Source: Shinisaurus crocodilurus (taxonomy: Eukaryota > Chordata > Lepidosauria > Squamata > Shinisauridae). From it: DNA of 64,000 nt. Below the pieces are notes generated by a model. It saw only the letters and a list, made by a program, of their open reading frames with translations. It was not told the origin of the DNA and ran no database searches. Shown here in pieces: positions 11,309 through 22,199 of the stretch. The stretch covers positions 124,066,402 through 124,130,401 of the forward strand of contig CM037877.1 of the NCBI GenBank assembly GCA_021292165.1, read 5' to 3'. The stretch's first letter is position 1. Every line of letters starts with the position of its first letter. Both the position numbers and the translations under genes were made by a program.

Positions 11309-12543
11309 CTAGTTTTTTTTACCCGGCGTTGCACGGGTCGTCATTTTCCTATAGGCACTATTTGTTCGAAATTCCTTAAGGTAGCTGTCTGCTGTGAAAT
11401 CCCTGTCTCCCCCGCCCCGCCAGGACTGCACAATGAAATCCCTGCTTCCCCCCATGACTACACAATGAAATTCCAGCTTCCCCTCTTCCCGTGACTATGC
11501 AACAATGAATTCCCTGCTTCCCTCCCCACCAGTACTACACAATGAAAGCCCTGCTTCCCTCCCCGCCGGGACTATGCAACAATGAAATCCCTGTCCCGTC
11601 CCCGTCCCCCCCAGGACCACACAATGAAATCCCTGTGTGTGTCCCCCAGGACTATGCAATCAAATCCCTGCTTCGCCCCCCGGGACTGCACAACAATGAA
11701 TTCCCTGTGCCCCCCTGGTACTACACAATGAAATCCCTGCTTCCCCCCCCCCCTGGACTATGCAGCAATGAATTCCCTGTCGTCGTCCCCCAGTACTACA
11801 CAATGAAATCCCTGCTTCCCTCCCCCCCGGGACTATGCAACAATGAAATCCCTGTGTCCCCCCCCGGGACTACGCAATCAAATCCCTGCTTCCCCTCCCC
11901 CCTGGGACTATGCAACAATGAATTCCCTGTTCCTCCCCCCCCCCCCCGGGACCACACAATTAAATCCCTGCTTCCACTCCCCGGGACTACGCAATCAAAT
12001 CCCTGCTTCCCCCCTCCCCCGGGACCGCACAACAATGAATTCCCTGCACACACACACCCTGCAGGACCACACAATGAAATCCCTGTGTGCCCCCCCCGGA
12101 GTACACAATGGTGTTGTTTCTTCGAAATTCCCCCACCCCCACCCTCGTGTAGGCCCCGGCTGCGGTTCATATGAACATTCTGTTTGGACGTAGGATGGAT
12201 TTGCATATCCGCTACTGATTGGGCCCCTGATTGGGTGGCACTGCATACCAACATTCTAAATGCCGTTGGAGCTATTTGCATAACCACTCCTGAGTGCCCC
12301 CTGTGAACATTCCAAGCGATGCCATTGGCTCTTATCTTTTTTGTGCCGTACCGGCGCGGCGAGGGTTTTTCTGAGATTTTAACCCACCAGTCTTTGTCCT
12401 TGGGTGATGGGGAGTATGCGTGCCAAGTTTGGGGCGGATCCGTCCAACCGGGTAGGAGCCAAGGTGACGCAAACCCGCCATGCGGAGCCACGTACGTACA
12501 AACAAACGTACAAACCCACAAACATTCACATTTATATAGTAGA
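11309..12543 (-). mobile_element. Non-autonomous Helitron, 1,235 bp
   Basis: Read on the minus strand, the element starts TCTACTATATAAATG and ends CTAG. Eight A residues before the CTAG comes a hairpin, ACCCG-TGCAACGC-CGGGT (11321-11338 on the plus strand). It sits exactly between a host A and a host T, the Helitron target, with no duplication, and the L1 sequence is continuous across the empty site. There is no Rep/helicase frame, so it is non-autonomous. The middle is a GC-rich minisatellite. These are the textbook rolling-circle termini and make this a firm assignment. Confidence 0.9.
11398..12115. repeat. Minisatellite inside the Helitron
   Basis: About 20 degenerate units of roughly 30-40 bp, each built from GGGACTAYGCAACAATG, AAATCCCTG and a CTTCCCCCCC-like run. 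Variant units alternate between ACTACACAATGAAATC and ACTATGCAACAATGAATT forms. Long frames through this block come from the repeat and are not genes. Confidence 0.9.
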
Positions 12544-12780
12544 TAGTCTAATAATTGATTCCATATATCCATATAATTATTATTCTTTAACTATCCCTTT
12601 TTGCATTTGATACTACAAGTTAGTTTATCATTTAGGGCTATATCCCAAACTTCCTTATACCTATCATTAATTAGAAAAACATGTTGTACTTTCCATTTCC
12701 TCGCTATCATTAACCTAGCTGCAGTTAACAAGTTTACAATTAGTTCCTTCGTATTTTGGGCACAAGTGACTTTATCGCAT

Positions 12781-13190
12781 GAGGGAGCCTTATGTGTTCT
12801 AAAGCCCATATTGCAGGAAATCCCTATATTCCAAAGAATTAACCCAGACACTCACATCCCAATGACGTGAAACTATTTCATTTGACAGCTGCCACTAACA
12901 CCTTCACATAGAGAGAGGATGGGTTGTGTAGGGAAATGGAAAGCTATATAATATAGGGTGGATTGATTTCAATCAAGTTTCCCATTGAAACTTTTCCATG
13001 TATTTCCTGAACTATGGTGGAAATCTGCCCACTAAACCATATTTAATTCACAACTAAATAGAGTATTATTTACACTCCATTTCTTACAAGCAGCCTTTGC
13101 ATTTATTTGTCTCACTGTATATATTTTGCATGCTTTCCTTTTTTACCTATAGAGGAAATGTCTTCAAAATATTTTGAGACGGGGGTTCTT
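12781..13190. other. Unassigned AT-rich DNA
   Basis: No recognised gene, RNA or repeat. Confidence 0.4.
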
Positions 13191-13204
13191 TCTTATGACC
13201 AGCA

Positions 13205-13959
13205 CCCATGACATTTTGAAGTTTAACAGTGTCCTGCTCCACTTGGGTCAGACTGTGCTAGGCAAGTACAGGGGCAAATCCAACAGGCAAGTCAATTAGG
13301 CAAGCAAACAATCAAGCATAAAGGTTTCAGTCCAGTATGGGATCAATCTAAAGCCAACATGGTTAAGATACAGGCAATGGTCAAAGCGTAGTATTACCAG
13401 GCAGGTAGGTGGCTTCCAGAAGAGAGGTCTGAGGCACAGCCAAGTTCAAAACACAGGAGGGCAGATAAATAGAAGCAAAGTACAAAAAGCAGAGTCAAGC
13501 AAGAGTCCAGAGGTCAGTAGCACGGAAGTTCAATCATAAGGCAAGGTCAGGAACACATTACACAGGGCACTAGAAGGTGAGGTAAGGTGGTGGAAAGCTT
13601 CCAGATCTTCCAGAGCCCCTCCTAGGGCTCAGCTACAATTCATTACAGTCCATCTGGCAAAAGTCCTACTTGTGAAGAGGGCCTTGCTCTTGATGAGTCC
13701 TCCCTTGTAATCAAGCACTCTTTCTCAAAAGTCCTACTGGCCCTGTATCTTGAGGCGATGACACTCTCAAGGGCTAGGTGATTGCCTAGCCTCTTCCTCA
13801 GAGGTGGAGCTCCCCTCCTTCTGTGGGGACAGACCCACACTCAGGCCGTGAGGGGGCAGGTTTCCCCGGGTCTGCTCATATGGGTGGTTCCTTGGTGTCA
13901 TCCATCTCTGGGAACTATAGCTCCCCCTCTGAGGAGGATTCCTCCAGTGGGGGCATGAC
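13205..13959 (-). other. Possible LTR-like repeat
   Basis: The minus strand begins TGTCATGCCCCCACTGG at 13959, an LTR-like start, and the segment has the mixed GC of repetitive DNA. I could not identify a matching CA end, a primer-binding site or a target duplication. The assignment is weak. Confidence 0.2.
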
Positions 13960-14241
13960 AAACAGCACAACCCTGTACATGTCTACTCAGAAATAAGTTC
14001 CTTTGAGTTCAATGGGGCTTACTCCCAGGCAAGTGGTTAAAAGATGGCAGCATAAGTATGGGAATACAGGAAGATGCACACTAGATAATTTGTCTTCTTT
14101 GTTCCCCAGTGTTGCTCTTTTCTGCCTCACTCTTTCTTTGCCAACTTTGTCCTCACAAAAACTAAGGAGCAAACAAAAATGAAATGCCAAACCCTGATAC
14201 GGCAAAGCAACATTTGATAGTTCCTGGACAGACTAGTACGG

Positions 14242-15853
14242 GGCATTTTTCTCTTAGCTACCGCAGGTAAAATATTTGCTAGGATTCTCGCAAACCGTCT
14301 TGCGTCTTCTATCTATTTCAGAAGAGATCCTCCCTGAAACTCAATATGGTTTCCGCCCCTCTAGAGGGACAGTAGACATGATTTTTACTGCACGCCAGCT
14401 CCAAGAAAAATGCCGGGAGCAAATATGGCATTTATTGATTTGGCTAAGGCCTTTGATACTGTAGACCGAACAGCTCTCTGGACTATCCTTATGAAAATTG
14501 GATGCCCCAATAAATTTGTGAATATCTTGTGACTTCTCCATGACAACATGACGGCAACGGTTTTGGACAACAACGGCTCTCATGGTGCTCCATTTAAAGT
14601 GGGACCAGGTGTTAAACAGGGATGTGTTATCACCCCAACATTATTTGCTATTTTCATTGCCATGATTTTACATCTTGTCAAGGGGAAACTTCCCACTGGT
14701 GTGGGAATTATATATCGAACAGATGGAAAGCTTTTTCATCTCAGCAGGCTGAAAGCAAAAAGTACGGTAATTACAACCTCCGTTGTGGAACTTCAGTATG
14801 CTGATGATAATGGTCTCTGAACATTCAGAGGATGATCTCCAAACTATCCTAAATGCTTTTGCAGGAGCATACGAAAAACTTGGTCTCTCACGTAACATCA
14901 AAAAAACCAAAGTGCTTCATCAGCAAGTGCAAGTTTACCCTTCGGTGATGCCATCTATCCAGCTTGGCGGGGCAATACTGGAAAATGTTGATCATTTTCT
15001 CTATCTTGGCAGCTATCTTTCTGTTACAGCTAACATTGACAGTGAAATCCAGCATCGTTTGAGCTCCGCAAGTTCCGCGTTTTCTCAAATGAAACATAGA
15101 GTGTTCGAGGATCGGGATATTTGTAAGAAGACCAAAACGCTGGTTTATGAAGCCATTGTATTACCAACTTTATTGTATGCCTGCGAAACATGGACTATCT
15201 ATAAATGTCATTTCCACCTCCTTGAAAGATTTCATCAACGTTGCCTCCAGAAAATCCTGCGAATTACTTGGGAAGATAGGCGAACAAATGTCAGTGTACT
15301 GGAAGAAGCAAAGACTACTAGCGTTGAAAAAATGTTCCTTCAATGCCAAGTTCAATGAACTGGTCATGTTGTTCGAATGTCTGACTGCCGTCTCCCAAAG
15401 CAGTTATTTTATTCCCAACTCAAGGATGGAAAGCAGAATATCGGTGGTCAGTATAAGAGGTTTAAAGATGTTCTTAAGGCTAATCTAAAAAAATGCAATA
15501 TAAACATCGAAAACTGGGAAGCTCTGGCCCATGAATGATCTAAATGGAGGTTGGCCTTTCACAAAGGTCCATGGACTTTGAAGAAGCCCGAGTGCAAGGT
15601 GAAAGGGGGAAACGTGCTAAGCGAAAAGCACGTCAAACGAATCCTTTACAGGACCATCTTCCATCTGGTAACCTGTGTCCTCACTGTGGGAAGCTGTGTG
15701 GATCTAGAATTGGCCTCCACAGTCACTTACGGACCCATCGCTAGAGTCTACACAATTTTCTTTAGAATTTCTTCCTTTTAAAATTTTCTTTTTGTAAATT
15801 TTGGTCCTGGAAGACAATCTTACTCGGTCACGAGTGATCGCCTGATGATGATG
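14242..15853 (+). pseudogene. 5'-truncated zinc-finger LINE (RTE/Vingi-like)
   Basis: This is a second, damaged copy of the LINE at 59036-63025, corresponding to its last 1.6 kb. The match runs from the reverse transcriptase (TQYGFRPSRGTVDM region) through the C-terminal C2H2 finger (CPHCGKLC...HSHLRTHR, stop near 15743) to the 3' UTR hairpin and GATGAT tail. A 7-bp AGTACGG flanks it at 14235-14241 and 15854-15860. A 7-bp insertion near 14302, loss of 13 nt near 14420 and an in-frame TGA at about 14530 break the frame, so it makes no active enzyme. It is nearly identical in sequence to the full-length copy, so the family moved fairly recently. Confidence 0.9.
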
Positions 15854-16026
15854 AGTACGGTTTATCTTCATCAGATGAAAATGAAATGCCTCTATTTGGG
15901 TAGAGTGTAAATACTTGAGAAACACTTAAATATTTGAGAAACAATCAGATTGGTTCTTCATTTGGATAGAAAAGCCTCCTTTAGCTCAATGTACTTGGTA
16001 GAGGAATTGATTCAGCTTAGAGATAA

Positions 16027-16290
16027 AGGGTGCAATCCTATGGGTTGCACCCTTGTTGGATGGAAGTCTCTGATCTTGGGGGCTTCCATGTATCCAGTGG
16101 CTTGCCAAGCTACTAATGGCAGGGCAGGAGGAGTGACAGAGGCAATCTTTGCACCTCTGTCCTCCTTTGTTTTCCCCTCCCCCTCTGGACAGGCCTCCAA
16201 GGGGGGAGAGCACATAATGAAGGCCACATGCTGACTCCAAAGAATCCTATGGTCCCTGGGAGGCTCTCAAGGAACCATAGGATTGCTTTC
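16027..16290. mobile_element. Harbinger-like MITE with TAA duplication
   Basis: The ends are AGGGTGCAATCCTATGG and CCATAGGATTGCTTTC. A TAA flanks both ends (16024-16026 and 16291-16293), matching the 3-bp TWA targets of PIF/Harbinger elements. There is no coding capacity. Confidence 0.65.
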
Positions 16291-16299
16291 TAAGTGTAT

Positions 16300-17040
16300 G
16301 GCTAACATGCTTCTATTCAGATTATTTAATGTTAACCTAGTTTTTATTGAAGAGAAATTTAGGTGTTTCCATTTTTAAAAATCCAAGTTAAATTTTTTAA
16401 AAATCCATTTTTTCTGATTTTTAAAAAAATCATCAATTTTTATCCACCATGTTATATTGTCCTTCCATCTTAACTGTCCTCTGTACCTCCCTTCTGCCTT
16501 TCTGTCCCCTGCCTTGCTTGGCCCAACTCCACCACCACATGAGCATAGAACAGCAACAATCCTATCCATCCTGTGTCTTTGCAAAAGTTGGCAGTTAGGC
16601 TGGACAGATATATGTTCATTTCAAATTGAAAACTAAAATGAATGTCTATGTCCTATTTCCTACCAATGTGTGTGTGTGACAGCAGCATTAATTCTTTTTT
16701 TCGGCACTGTAAGCATAGGTTTAGTATGTTTACGATGAGACTTAATTGTAACTATGTTATTTGTTAAGTGAAAATACAGTACAATAATCTTACAATGAAA
16801 AAGGATTCCATAAAATACCATTGTATATAACCAATATAGAGATTCAATAGTGAAACAAAATATAATATCATTAAATAGAGTACAGGATTGCCTTCAACCA
16901 TTAGGACATACTGCCATAGTCCATGCTGTCAGAGAAGGAAGAAAAGGGAGGCCTACATTTATAAATTAGGGACTATTGACATTTTTAAAAATAAAGCTGG
17001 AATGTATCTTCTTGACTGCCACAGCAAATAGGGCTACCGT
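16300..17040. other. Unassigned AT-rich DNA
   Basis: Contains short A/T runs but no recognised gene or repeat family. Confidence 0.4.
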
Positions 17041-17042
17041 AT

Positions 17043-17270
17043 AGGTTAGTGGAATTAGGAGTGAGCAGTGAAGTGACCAAGTTTGCTGATGACAGCAAAT
17101 TATTTAGGCTGGTTAAAACAAAAAGGGATTGTGAGGAGCTCCAAAAGGATCTCTACAAACTGGGAGAATGGGCATCAAAATGGCAAATGCGGTTCAATGT
17201 AAGCAAGTGTAAAGTGATGCAGAATGATAGGCTGTATACCTCTCCCACAGATATAAATTTACAATTTTAA
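17043..17270 (+). pseudogene. LINE RT catalytic fragment (CR1/L3-like)
   Basis: A short open stretch includes VTKFADDSKLF, which contains the catalytic FADD box of the reverse transcriptase palm, then LGEWASKWQMRFN and SKCKVM. This order is typical of the CR1/L3 group. Both flanks lack further homology, so it is an isolated remnant. Confidence 0.75.
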
Positions 17271-17797
17271 AAGTTTTATTCTGCTTTGTATTGTACAGGA
17301 GGTGAAACATTGAAGCAGGATCTGGATGCTCCCGCCCCCCCCTCATGTTAATCTTCCATGCATAGATCCTCACAACAGCAGTTTCTCATGGCTTTTGCAT
17401 ATGAAAGAAATTATGAAAGCAATTACCAACATGAATAATGGGAAATCACCAGGTCCAGATGGGTTTCCAATTGAGTAGTCTAAAACGTTTTCTAGCCTCT
17501 TAGTTCCAAAACTTTATCGTCTTTATAATTATATTTTTTAATCAGGCTCCCTTTTTTAAATCATTAAACAATGCTTATATTACGATGATTCCTAAACCTG
17601 GCAAGGATCACACTTACTAATTATCAACCTATTTCCTCAATTAATGTAGATATTAAAATATTAACTGCAATTTTGGCTGATAGATTTGGCTGATAGATTT
17701 TGGCTGACAAGTTATTACAACACTGGTTCAACCAGATCAGGTGGGATTTATTAAACATAGACAGGAAGCCGATAATCTTTGATTAGTTGTTGATTTA

Positions 17798-18726
17798 CAG
17801 CGCAGTCCAATGAGGCTGCCCATAACCCTCCAAACTCGAAGGATTAAGGGCATCCAATGGAAGGTGGGAGAAGCACAGTGGATAGGATTGCCACCACACT
17901 CCCCTCACCGTCAAAAGCACTTAGAGGGCCGATTTCAGCTGTCTAAATGTGTTACACCCAGGACCGGTGCAGGGCAGTTTGGCGCCCTAGGCTGGCTTAT
18001 ATTTAGCGCCCCCCCTCTCGTGCGGGGGGGAGGGCTCCGGAGCAAAGCAGCCGGGAAATGCCTGCTTGCCCAGCGCCCCCCCGCCCGCCGGCCTCCTCCT
18101 CCAGCAGCCACTTTCCCCGCTGCCTACCGGTCGCCGCCACCGCCGCCGCGCGCGCTCCTGACCCGGCCTAGCTCCGGGCGCAGAGGAAAGCCGAGCGCGA
18201 CCGCGAGCCCGCCCGGCGCCCGCAATCCCCCCCCGCACAGACCTGGTGGTTGCGGACCGGTGCCTTTGTCGGCCAGGCGGCCAGGCGGGGCAGGAGCGTG
18301 CCGGCGGCGAGGAAGGAGCGTGCCGGCGGCGAGGAAGGAGCGCAGCATTTTTGCGCCCTCTTCCGCCACGCACCCTAGGAAGCCGCCTGGGTCTGCCTAG
18401 CGGTAACGCCGGCCCTGGTTACACCTCCTCCTGAGGAGGAGAGGCTGAGGCACCGTCTGGATTACTCAGAAGCCAGCAGTGCCTCACTCCTTCCCTTCCT
18501 GCCCCAGGGAATGGCCCCCCAACCATGCCAGAACCGAAGACAGTCTTCTGTCTTTGGTTTCCAGCTGGAGCAGAAAGAACTGTGCCAGCTGCGAGATGGG
18601 TCGTGCGGGCACTCTGTGCTTGGATTCCCCACTGTGACCTTGGAAGGGATTTCCAAGGTCGAAGGGGGGACTCCAAATTATCCTATGACCCTCCGGGCAA
18701 GGTCGGAGGGCCATAGGATTGCGCCC
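17798..18726. mobile_element. Harbinger-like non-autonomous element in L1
   Basis: The ends are CAGCGCAGTCCAATG and CATAGGATTGCGCCC, flanked by TTA at 17795-17797 and 18727-18729. The interior holds no transposase and is itself interrupted by the hAT MITE at 17959. It sits within L1 coding sequence, so the 3-bp duplication can be checked against the uninterrupted L1 reading frame. Confidence 0.75.
17959..18417. mobile_element. hAT MITE, 459 bp, CpG-rich
   Basis: The left end CAGGACCGGTG and the reverse complement of the right end CAGGGCCGGCG form the terminal inverted repeats. The 8-bp duplication GTTACACC is perfect at 17951-17958 and 18418-18425. The body is extremely GC-rich and includes a 22-bp unit repeated in tandem at 18293-18336. 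A fragment of the same family appears to end at about 24730. Confidence 0.9.
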
Positions 18727-18960
18727 TTAATAGCTTTAAACTCTGATACAACAGACCAGGCAGCTATTGGTTCTTTGAATGGTGAAGAGACCTTTGACAA
18801 AATTCATTGGAAATTAATTTTTGTCATAGTAAGTAATTTCGGCTTTTCTGATGAATTTTTGGAATAAGTTAAAATGTTGTACTCCGCATCTGGAGCTACA
18901 GTTATAACTGACATATATTCCTCTTCTTTTTTTATGGTTTTGTTTTGTTGAAACTTATTA

Positions 18961-18993
18961 TATATATATTATTAATATAATAATTATATATAA

Positions 18994-19030
<37 letters not shown>
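18961..19030. repeat. (TA)n microsatellite
   Basis: Imperfect TA/TAAT repeats resolving into a pure TA run. Confidence 0.95.
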
Positions 19031-19035
<5 letters not shown>

Positions 19036-19920
19036 TTAGGGCAAAAAATTCTGACATCAAGTATAAGCTGATGGGATCTGAGCTATGACTGACCAAGAAA
19101 GAGAACTTGCAGTCATGGTGGACAGCTATATGAAAATGTCAATAAAGTGTGCAGCTGCTGTGAAAAAGGCAAATTCCATGTTAGGTATAATTTAAAAAGG
19201 AATTAAATACACTGCACCTAAAAAAGAAGAGTGTACACTTGGAAAAAGTGTAGAAAAGGGCAACTAAAATGATCAAGGGGCGGGAGCAACTCCCCTAAAC
19301 ATCTCGTTTAGCTTTGAAAAAAAGCGAGTAAGTGGAGACATGATAGAGATGTACAAAATTATGCAGTGTGGAGAAAGTGGATAGGGTGATATTTTTCTCC
19401 CTCTCTCATAATTCTAGAATGCAGAGTCATCCCATGAAGTGAATTGGTGGGAGCTTCAGGACAGGTAAAAGGAAATACTTCTTTACACAGCGCGTAGTTA
19501 AACTATAGAATACACTTCCACAAGATGTAGTGATGGCCATCACTTTGGATGGCTTTAAAGGGGAATTGGACGAATTCATGGAGGAGAAGGCCTCCATAAT
19601 AAGGCCATCAATGGCTACCAGTCCTCCTGGCTATATGCTACCTCCTGTATCAGAGACAGTTGCTCGGGAACATGGGCAAGAGGGTGCTGTTGCACTCATG
19701 TACTGCTTGTGGGTTTCCCGTGAGCAGCTGGTTGGCCACTGTGTGAACAGAATGCTGGGCTAGATGGACCTGTTTCTGGGACTGTGAGAAGTGGTCGGTA
19801 GTAGACTCCAACCGCCATGTTCGTTTTATTCTTTGCCCCCTTTATTTTAATCCAGATGCTCTCAATGGGGCTGCCAAGCTCCTCTTCCTGTATCTCTGTG
19901 CAGAGATACGTATTTTTAAC

Positions 19921-20220
19921 AAAGAAATCACGGCAGACTTTGAAGAGCTGGGAAGGGAACTCAAGAACTTCGGGGCCCAGATAGTTTTCTCATCCATCCT
20001 TCCAGTACTTGGAAGAGGCATAGAAAGGGAAAGAAAAATACTCCGAGTGAATGACTGGCTACGAAGGTGGAGCCGACGTGAGGGATTTGGATTCTGGGAC
20101 CACGGGCTACACTTCCTGGAAGATGGACTGCTGGCAAAGGATGGGTTGCACCTCACAAGGACTGGGAAGAATGTGTTTGGCCACAGCATGAGGAACTTAA
20201 TCAGGAGGGCTTTAAACTGA
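19921..20220 (+). pseudogene. CR1 ORF1 C-terminal esterase fragment
   Basis: Ninety-nine open codons end at TGA 20218-20220. They include SSILPVLGRG and, near the end, KDGLHLTRTGK, whose D-x-x-H fits the catalytic Asp/His block of the SGNH-type esterase domain of CR1 ORF1. In CR1, ORF1 is thought to assist the retrotransposition particle. The N-terminal half with the catalytic serine is missing here; the corresponding GDS block survives in the minus-strand copy near 38200. ORF2 starts 38 nt downstream, the expected order. The fragment has no start codon and cannot be expressed on its own. Confidence 0.8.
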
Positions 20221-20258
20221 ATCCAACAGGGGAGGGAGACATAAACTCGGGGGTACCA

Positions 20259-22115
20259 ATGGAAGAAGGCCTCTATGCCACAATGGAGAGAACAGCTCCA
20301 GCGGTGCCCATTGATAGTCTACCACAAAATGTAGGGGGAAAGTCGGACTATAAAGCACATAGTCTTCAATGTCTCTATACTAATGCCCAGAGTATGGGCA
20401 ATAAACAAGACGAACTTGAACTCTTGATACATGAGGGCAAGTACGACTTGATAGGGATAACTGAAACCTGGTGGGATGACTCCCATGACTGGAATACAGC
20501 AATTGAAGGGTATAACTTGTTCAAAAGGAACAGAAGCAACAGAAAGGGAGGTGGAGTTGCACTGTATGTTAAAAATACGTATCTCTGCACAGAGATACAG
20601 GAAGAGGAGCTTGGCAGCCCCATTGAGAGCATCTGGGTTAAAATAAAGGGGGCAAAGAATAAAACGAACATGGCGGTTGGAGTCTACTACCGACCACCCA
20701 ATCAAGGAGAAGACGAGGATGGAACTTTTGAAAAGCAAATTGCCATTGTTTCAAGGAGGCACGATGTGGTAGTAATGGGAGACTTCAATTTCCCTGATAT
20801 CTGTTGGGAGACTTATTCAGCCAAACATGGCCCCTCCAAGAAATTCCTGAGCTGTGCTGCTGATAACTTCCTCCTACAGAAAGTGGAGGAAGGAACTAGA
20901 GGATCGGCTATCCTTGACCTGATTCTAACCAACAGAGACGAGTTAGTGGATAAAGTGGCAGTTTCGGGAACTCTGGGGAAAGTGACCATGTTATTACTTG
21001 AGTTCTTGATTCTAACAGAAGCAAAAGCTGAGTGTAGCCAAACACGTACCCTGGATTTTAGGAAAGCCAATTTTAACAAACTCAGAACAATGATTAGTAA
21101 GATCCCATGGCAAGTGACTCTCACGAGAAAGGGAGCCCAGGAGGGGTGGGAGTTTTTAAAAAAGGAAATTTTAAAGGCACAATTGCAAACAATTCCCACA
21201 AGGAGAAAAGGCAGAGGGCAACAGAAGAAGCCAATGTGGCTTCACAATAAACTCAAAGATGACCTGAAAACAAAAAAGGACACGTATAGGAAGTGGAAGG
21301 AAGGACAGGCTACAGGGGAAGAGTACAGGCAGGTAGCACAGAACTGCAGGAATAGTGTCAGGAAGGCTAAAGCTGAGAATGAGCTACGGTTAGCGAGGAA
21401 TGCTAAAAGCAACAAAAAAGCTTTCTTCAGATACATGCACAGTAAAAGACAGAAGAAAGAACTGGTGGTTCAACTACGCAATGAGGATGGCAAATTGATA
21501 ACAGAAGACAAAGAAAAGGCAGAAGTGTTCAATTCCTACTTCGGCTCGGTCTTCTCCCAAAAGAGGGTCTATGACCCCCCTGGCAAACCTGAAGTGCAGA
21601 CTGAAGGGGCAGGATTGCAGCTTGAGATTGATAGGCAAATGGTCAAGGAGCACCTGATTACTCTGAACGAGTTTAAATCTCCAGGGCCTGATGAGCTGCA
21701 TCCTAGAGTAATAAAGGAACTGGCAGAAGAACTCTCAGAACCACTGTCTATTATCTTTGAGAAATCATGGAGGACAGGTGAAGTGCCAGACGACTGGAGG
21801 AGGGCAAATGTTGTTCCCATCTTCAAAAAGGGCAAGAAGGAGGAACCTGGGAACTATAGGCCAGTCAGTCTGACATCAATCCCCGGGAAGATTTTTGAGC
21901 AGATTATAAAGAAGTCAGTCTGCAAGCACCTTGAAAACAATGCAGTGATTACTAGAAGCCAGCATGGATTTGTCAAGAACAAATCCTGTCAGACTAATCT
22001 GATCTCATTTTTTGATCGGGTAACCTCCCTTGTGGACTGTGGGAATGCTGTGGACATTATATATCTCGATGGCCTTGTAGGCCCCTTCCAACTCTACTTT
22101 TCTATGGTTCTATGA
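20259..22115 (+). pseudogene. CR1 ORF2: endonuclease plus partial RT
   Basis: The frame starts at ATG 20259 and is open for 618 codons. The APE-type endonuclease is at the N-terminus: YTNAQSMGNK (about residues 35-45), ITETWWDDS and VVMGDFNFPD. Reverse transcriptase fingers follow: SPGPDELHPRVIKEL, NVVPIFKKGKKEEPGNYRPVSL and FVKNKSCQTNL. The frame then runs into 3' UTR sequence (GLVGPFQLYF) because about 1.2 kb, including the FADD catalytic box, is deleted. A 1-nt loss in the G run at about 20974 and a compensating 1-nt gain near 20993 scramble the ~6 codons that encode GESDHV in sister copies, destroying the SDH catalytic motif of the endonuclease. Despite its length it cannot encode an active element. 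Confidence 0.9.
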
Positions 22116-22199
22116 TTCTATGACCCTTGCTCTGATCCAGCATGGCTCTTCTTATACTTTTAGTTTATAGTTGATTGTCAGCCAATAATTTCACCACGA

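Larger units (their letters stand above)
11105..12780 (-). pseudogene. L1 3' fragment, minus strand, split by a Helitron
   Basis: The two parts, 11105-11308 and 12544-12780, are reverse complements of the L1 3' end seen at 7680-8000. The shared protein stretch includes LLTAA-LMIARKWKVQH and YKEVWDIALNDKL. Joined at the Helitron boundary, the two halves align without a gap of note. The fragment is 5'-truncated and its frame ends in the interrupted region. Confidence 0.8.
17403..18950 (+). pseudogene. L1 ORF2 RT relic, split by nested DNA elements
   Basis: The first part (17403-17797) encodes a decayed GKSPGPDGFP block and downstream RT text. The second part (18727-18950) continues it with ALNSDTTDQAAI and EETFDKIHWK, corresponding to the AFDKI catalytic region. 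A Harbinger-like element sits between them. Joining the halves at the duplicated TTA restores the L1 reading phase. Stops and small duplications show it is old. Confidence 0.8.
19771..22122 (+). mobile_element. CR1 LINE with 5' inversion and internal deletion
   Basis: The unit comprises an inverted 130-bp segment (19791-19920), the 3' part of ORF1, ORF2 as far as the middle of the RT, and then directly the last ~55 bp of the CR1 3' end (GGCCTTGTAGGCCCC...TTCTATGATTCTATGA). About 1.2 kb containing the catalytic palm and the rest of the protein is missing. It is inserted in an L3-like LINE. Confidence 0.85.
19031..22165 (+). pseudogene. L3/CR1-like LINE 3' end, split by a CR1
   Basis: 19031-19770 carries a decayed RT C-terminus and 3' region leading into AATGCTGGGCTAGATGGACC. 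The continuation, CTCTGATCCAGCATGGCTC, resumes at about 22124. A CR1 occupies the gap. The coding part has many stops and indels and is older than the CR1 it hosts. Confidence 0.75.

Noticed and set aside
11398..12115. Repeat array considered as CRISPR-like
   Set aside because: Units are degenerate, contiguous and lack unique spacers; the setting is a vertebrate Helitron.
11542..12572. Open frames of 210-258 codons with repeated peptides
   Set aside because: They are translations of the Helitron minisatellite; all frames and both strands give similar low-complexity products.
20259..22115. 618-codon frame as an active CR1 ORF2
   Set aside because: The endonuclease SDH motif is scrambled and the RT palm is deleted; the C-terminal 16 residues are read from 3' UTR.
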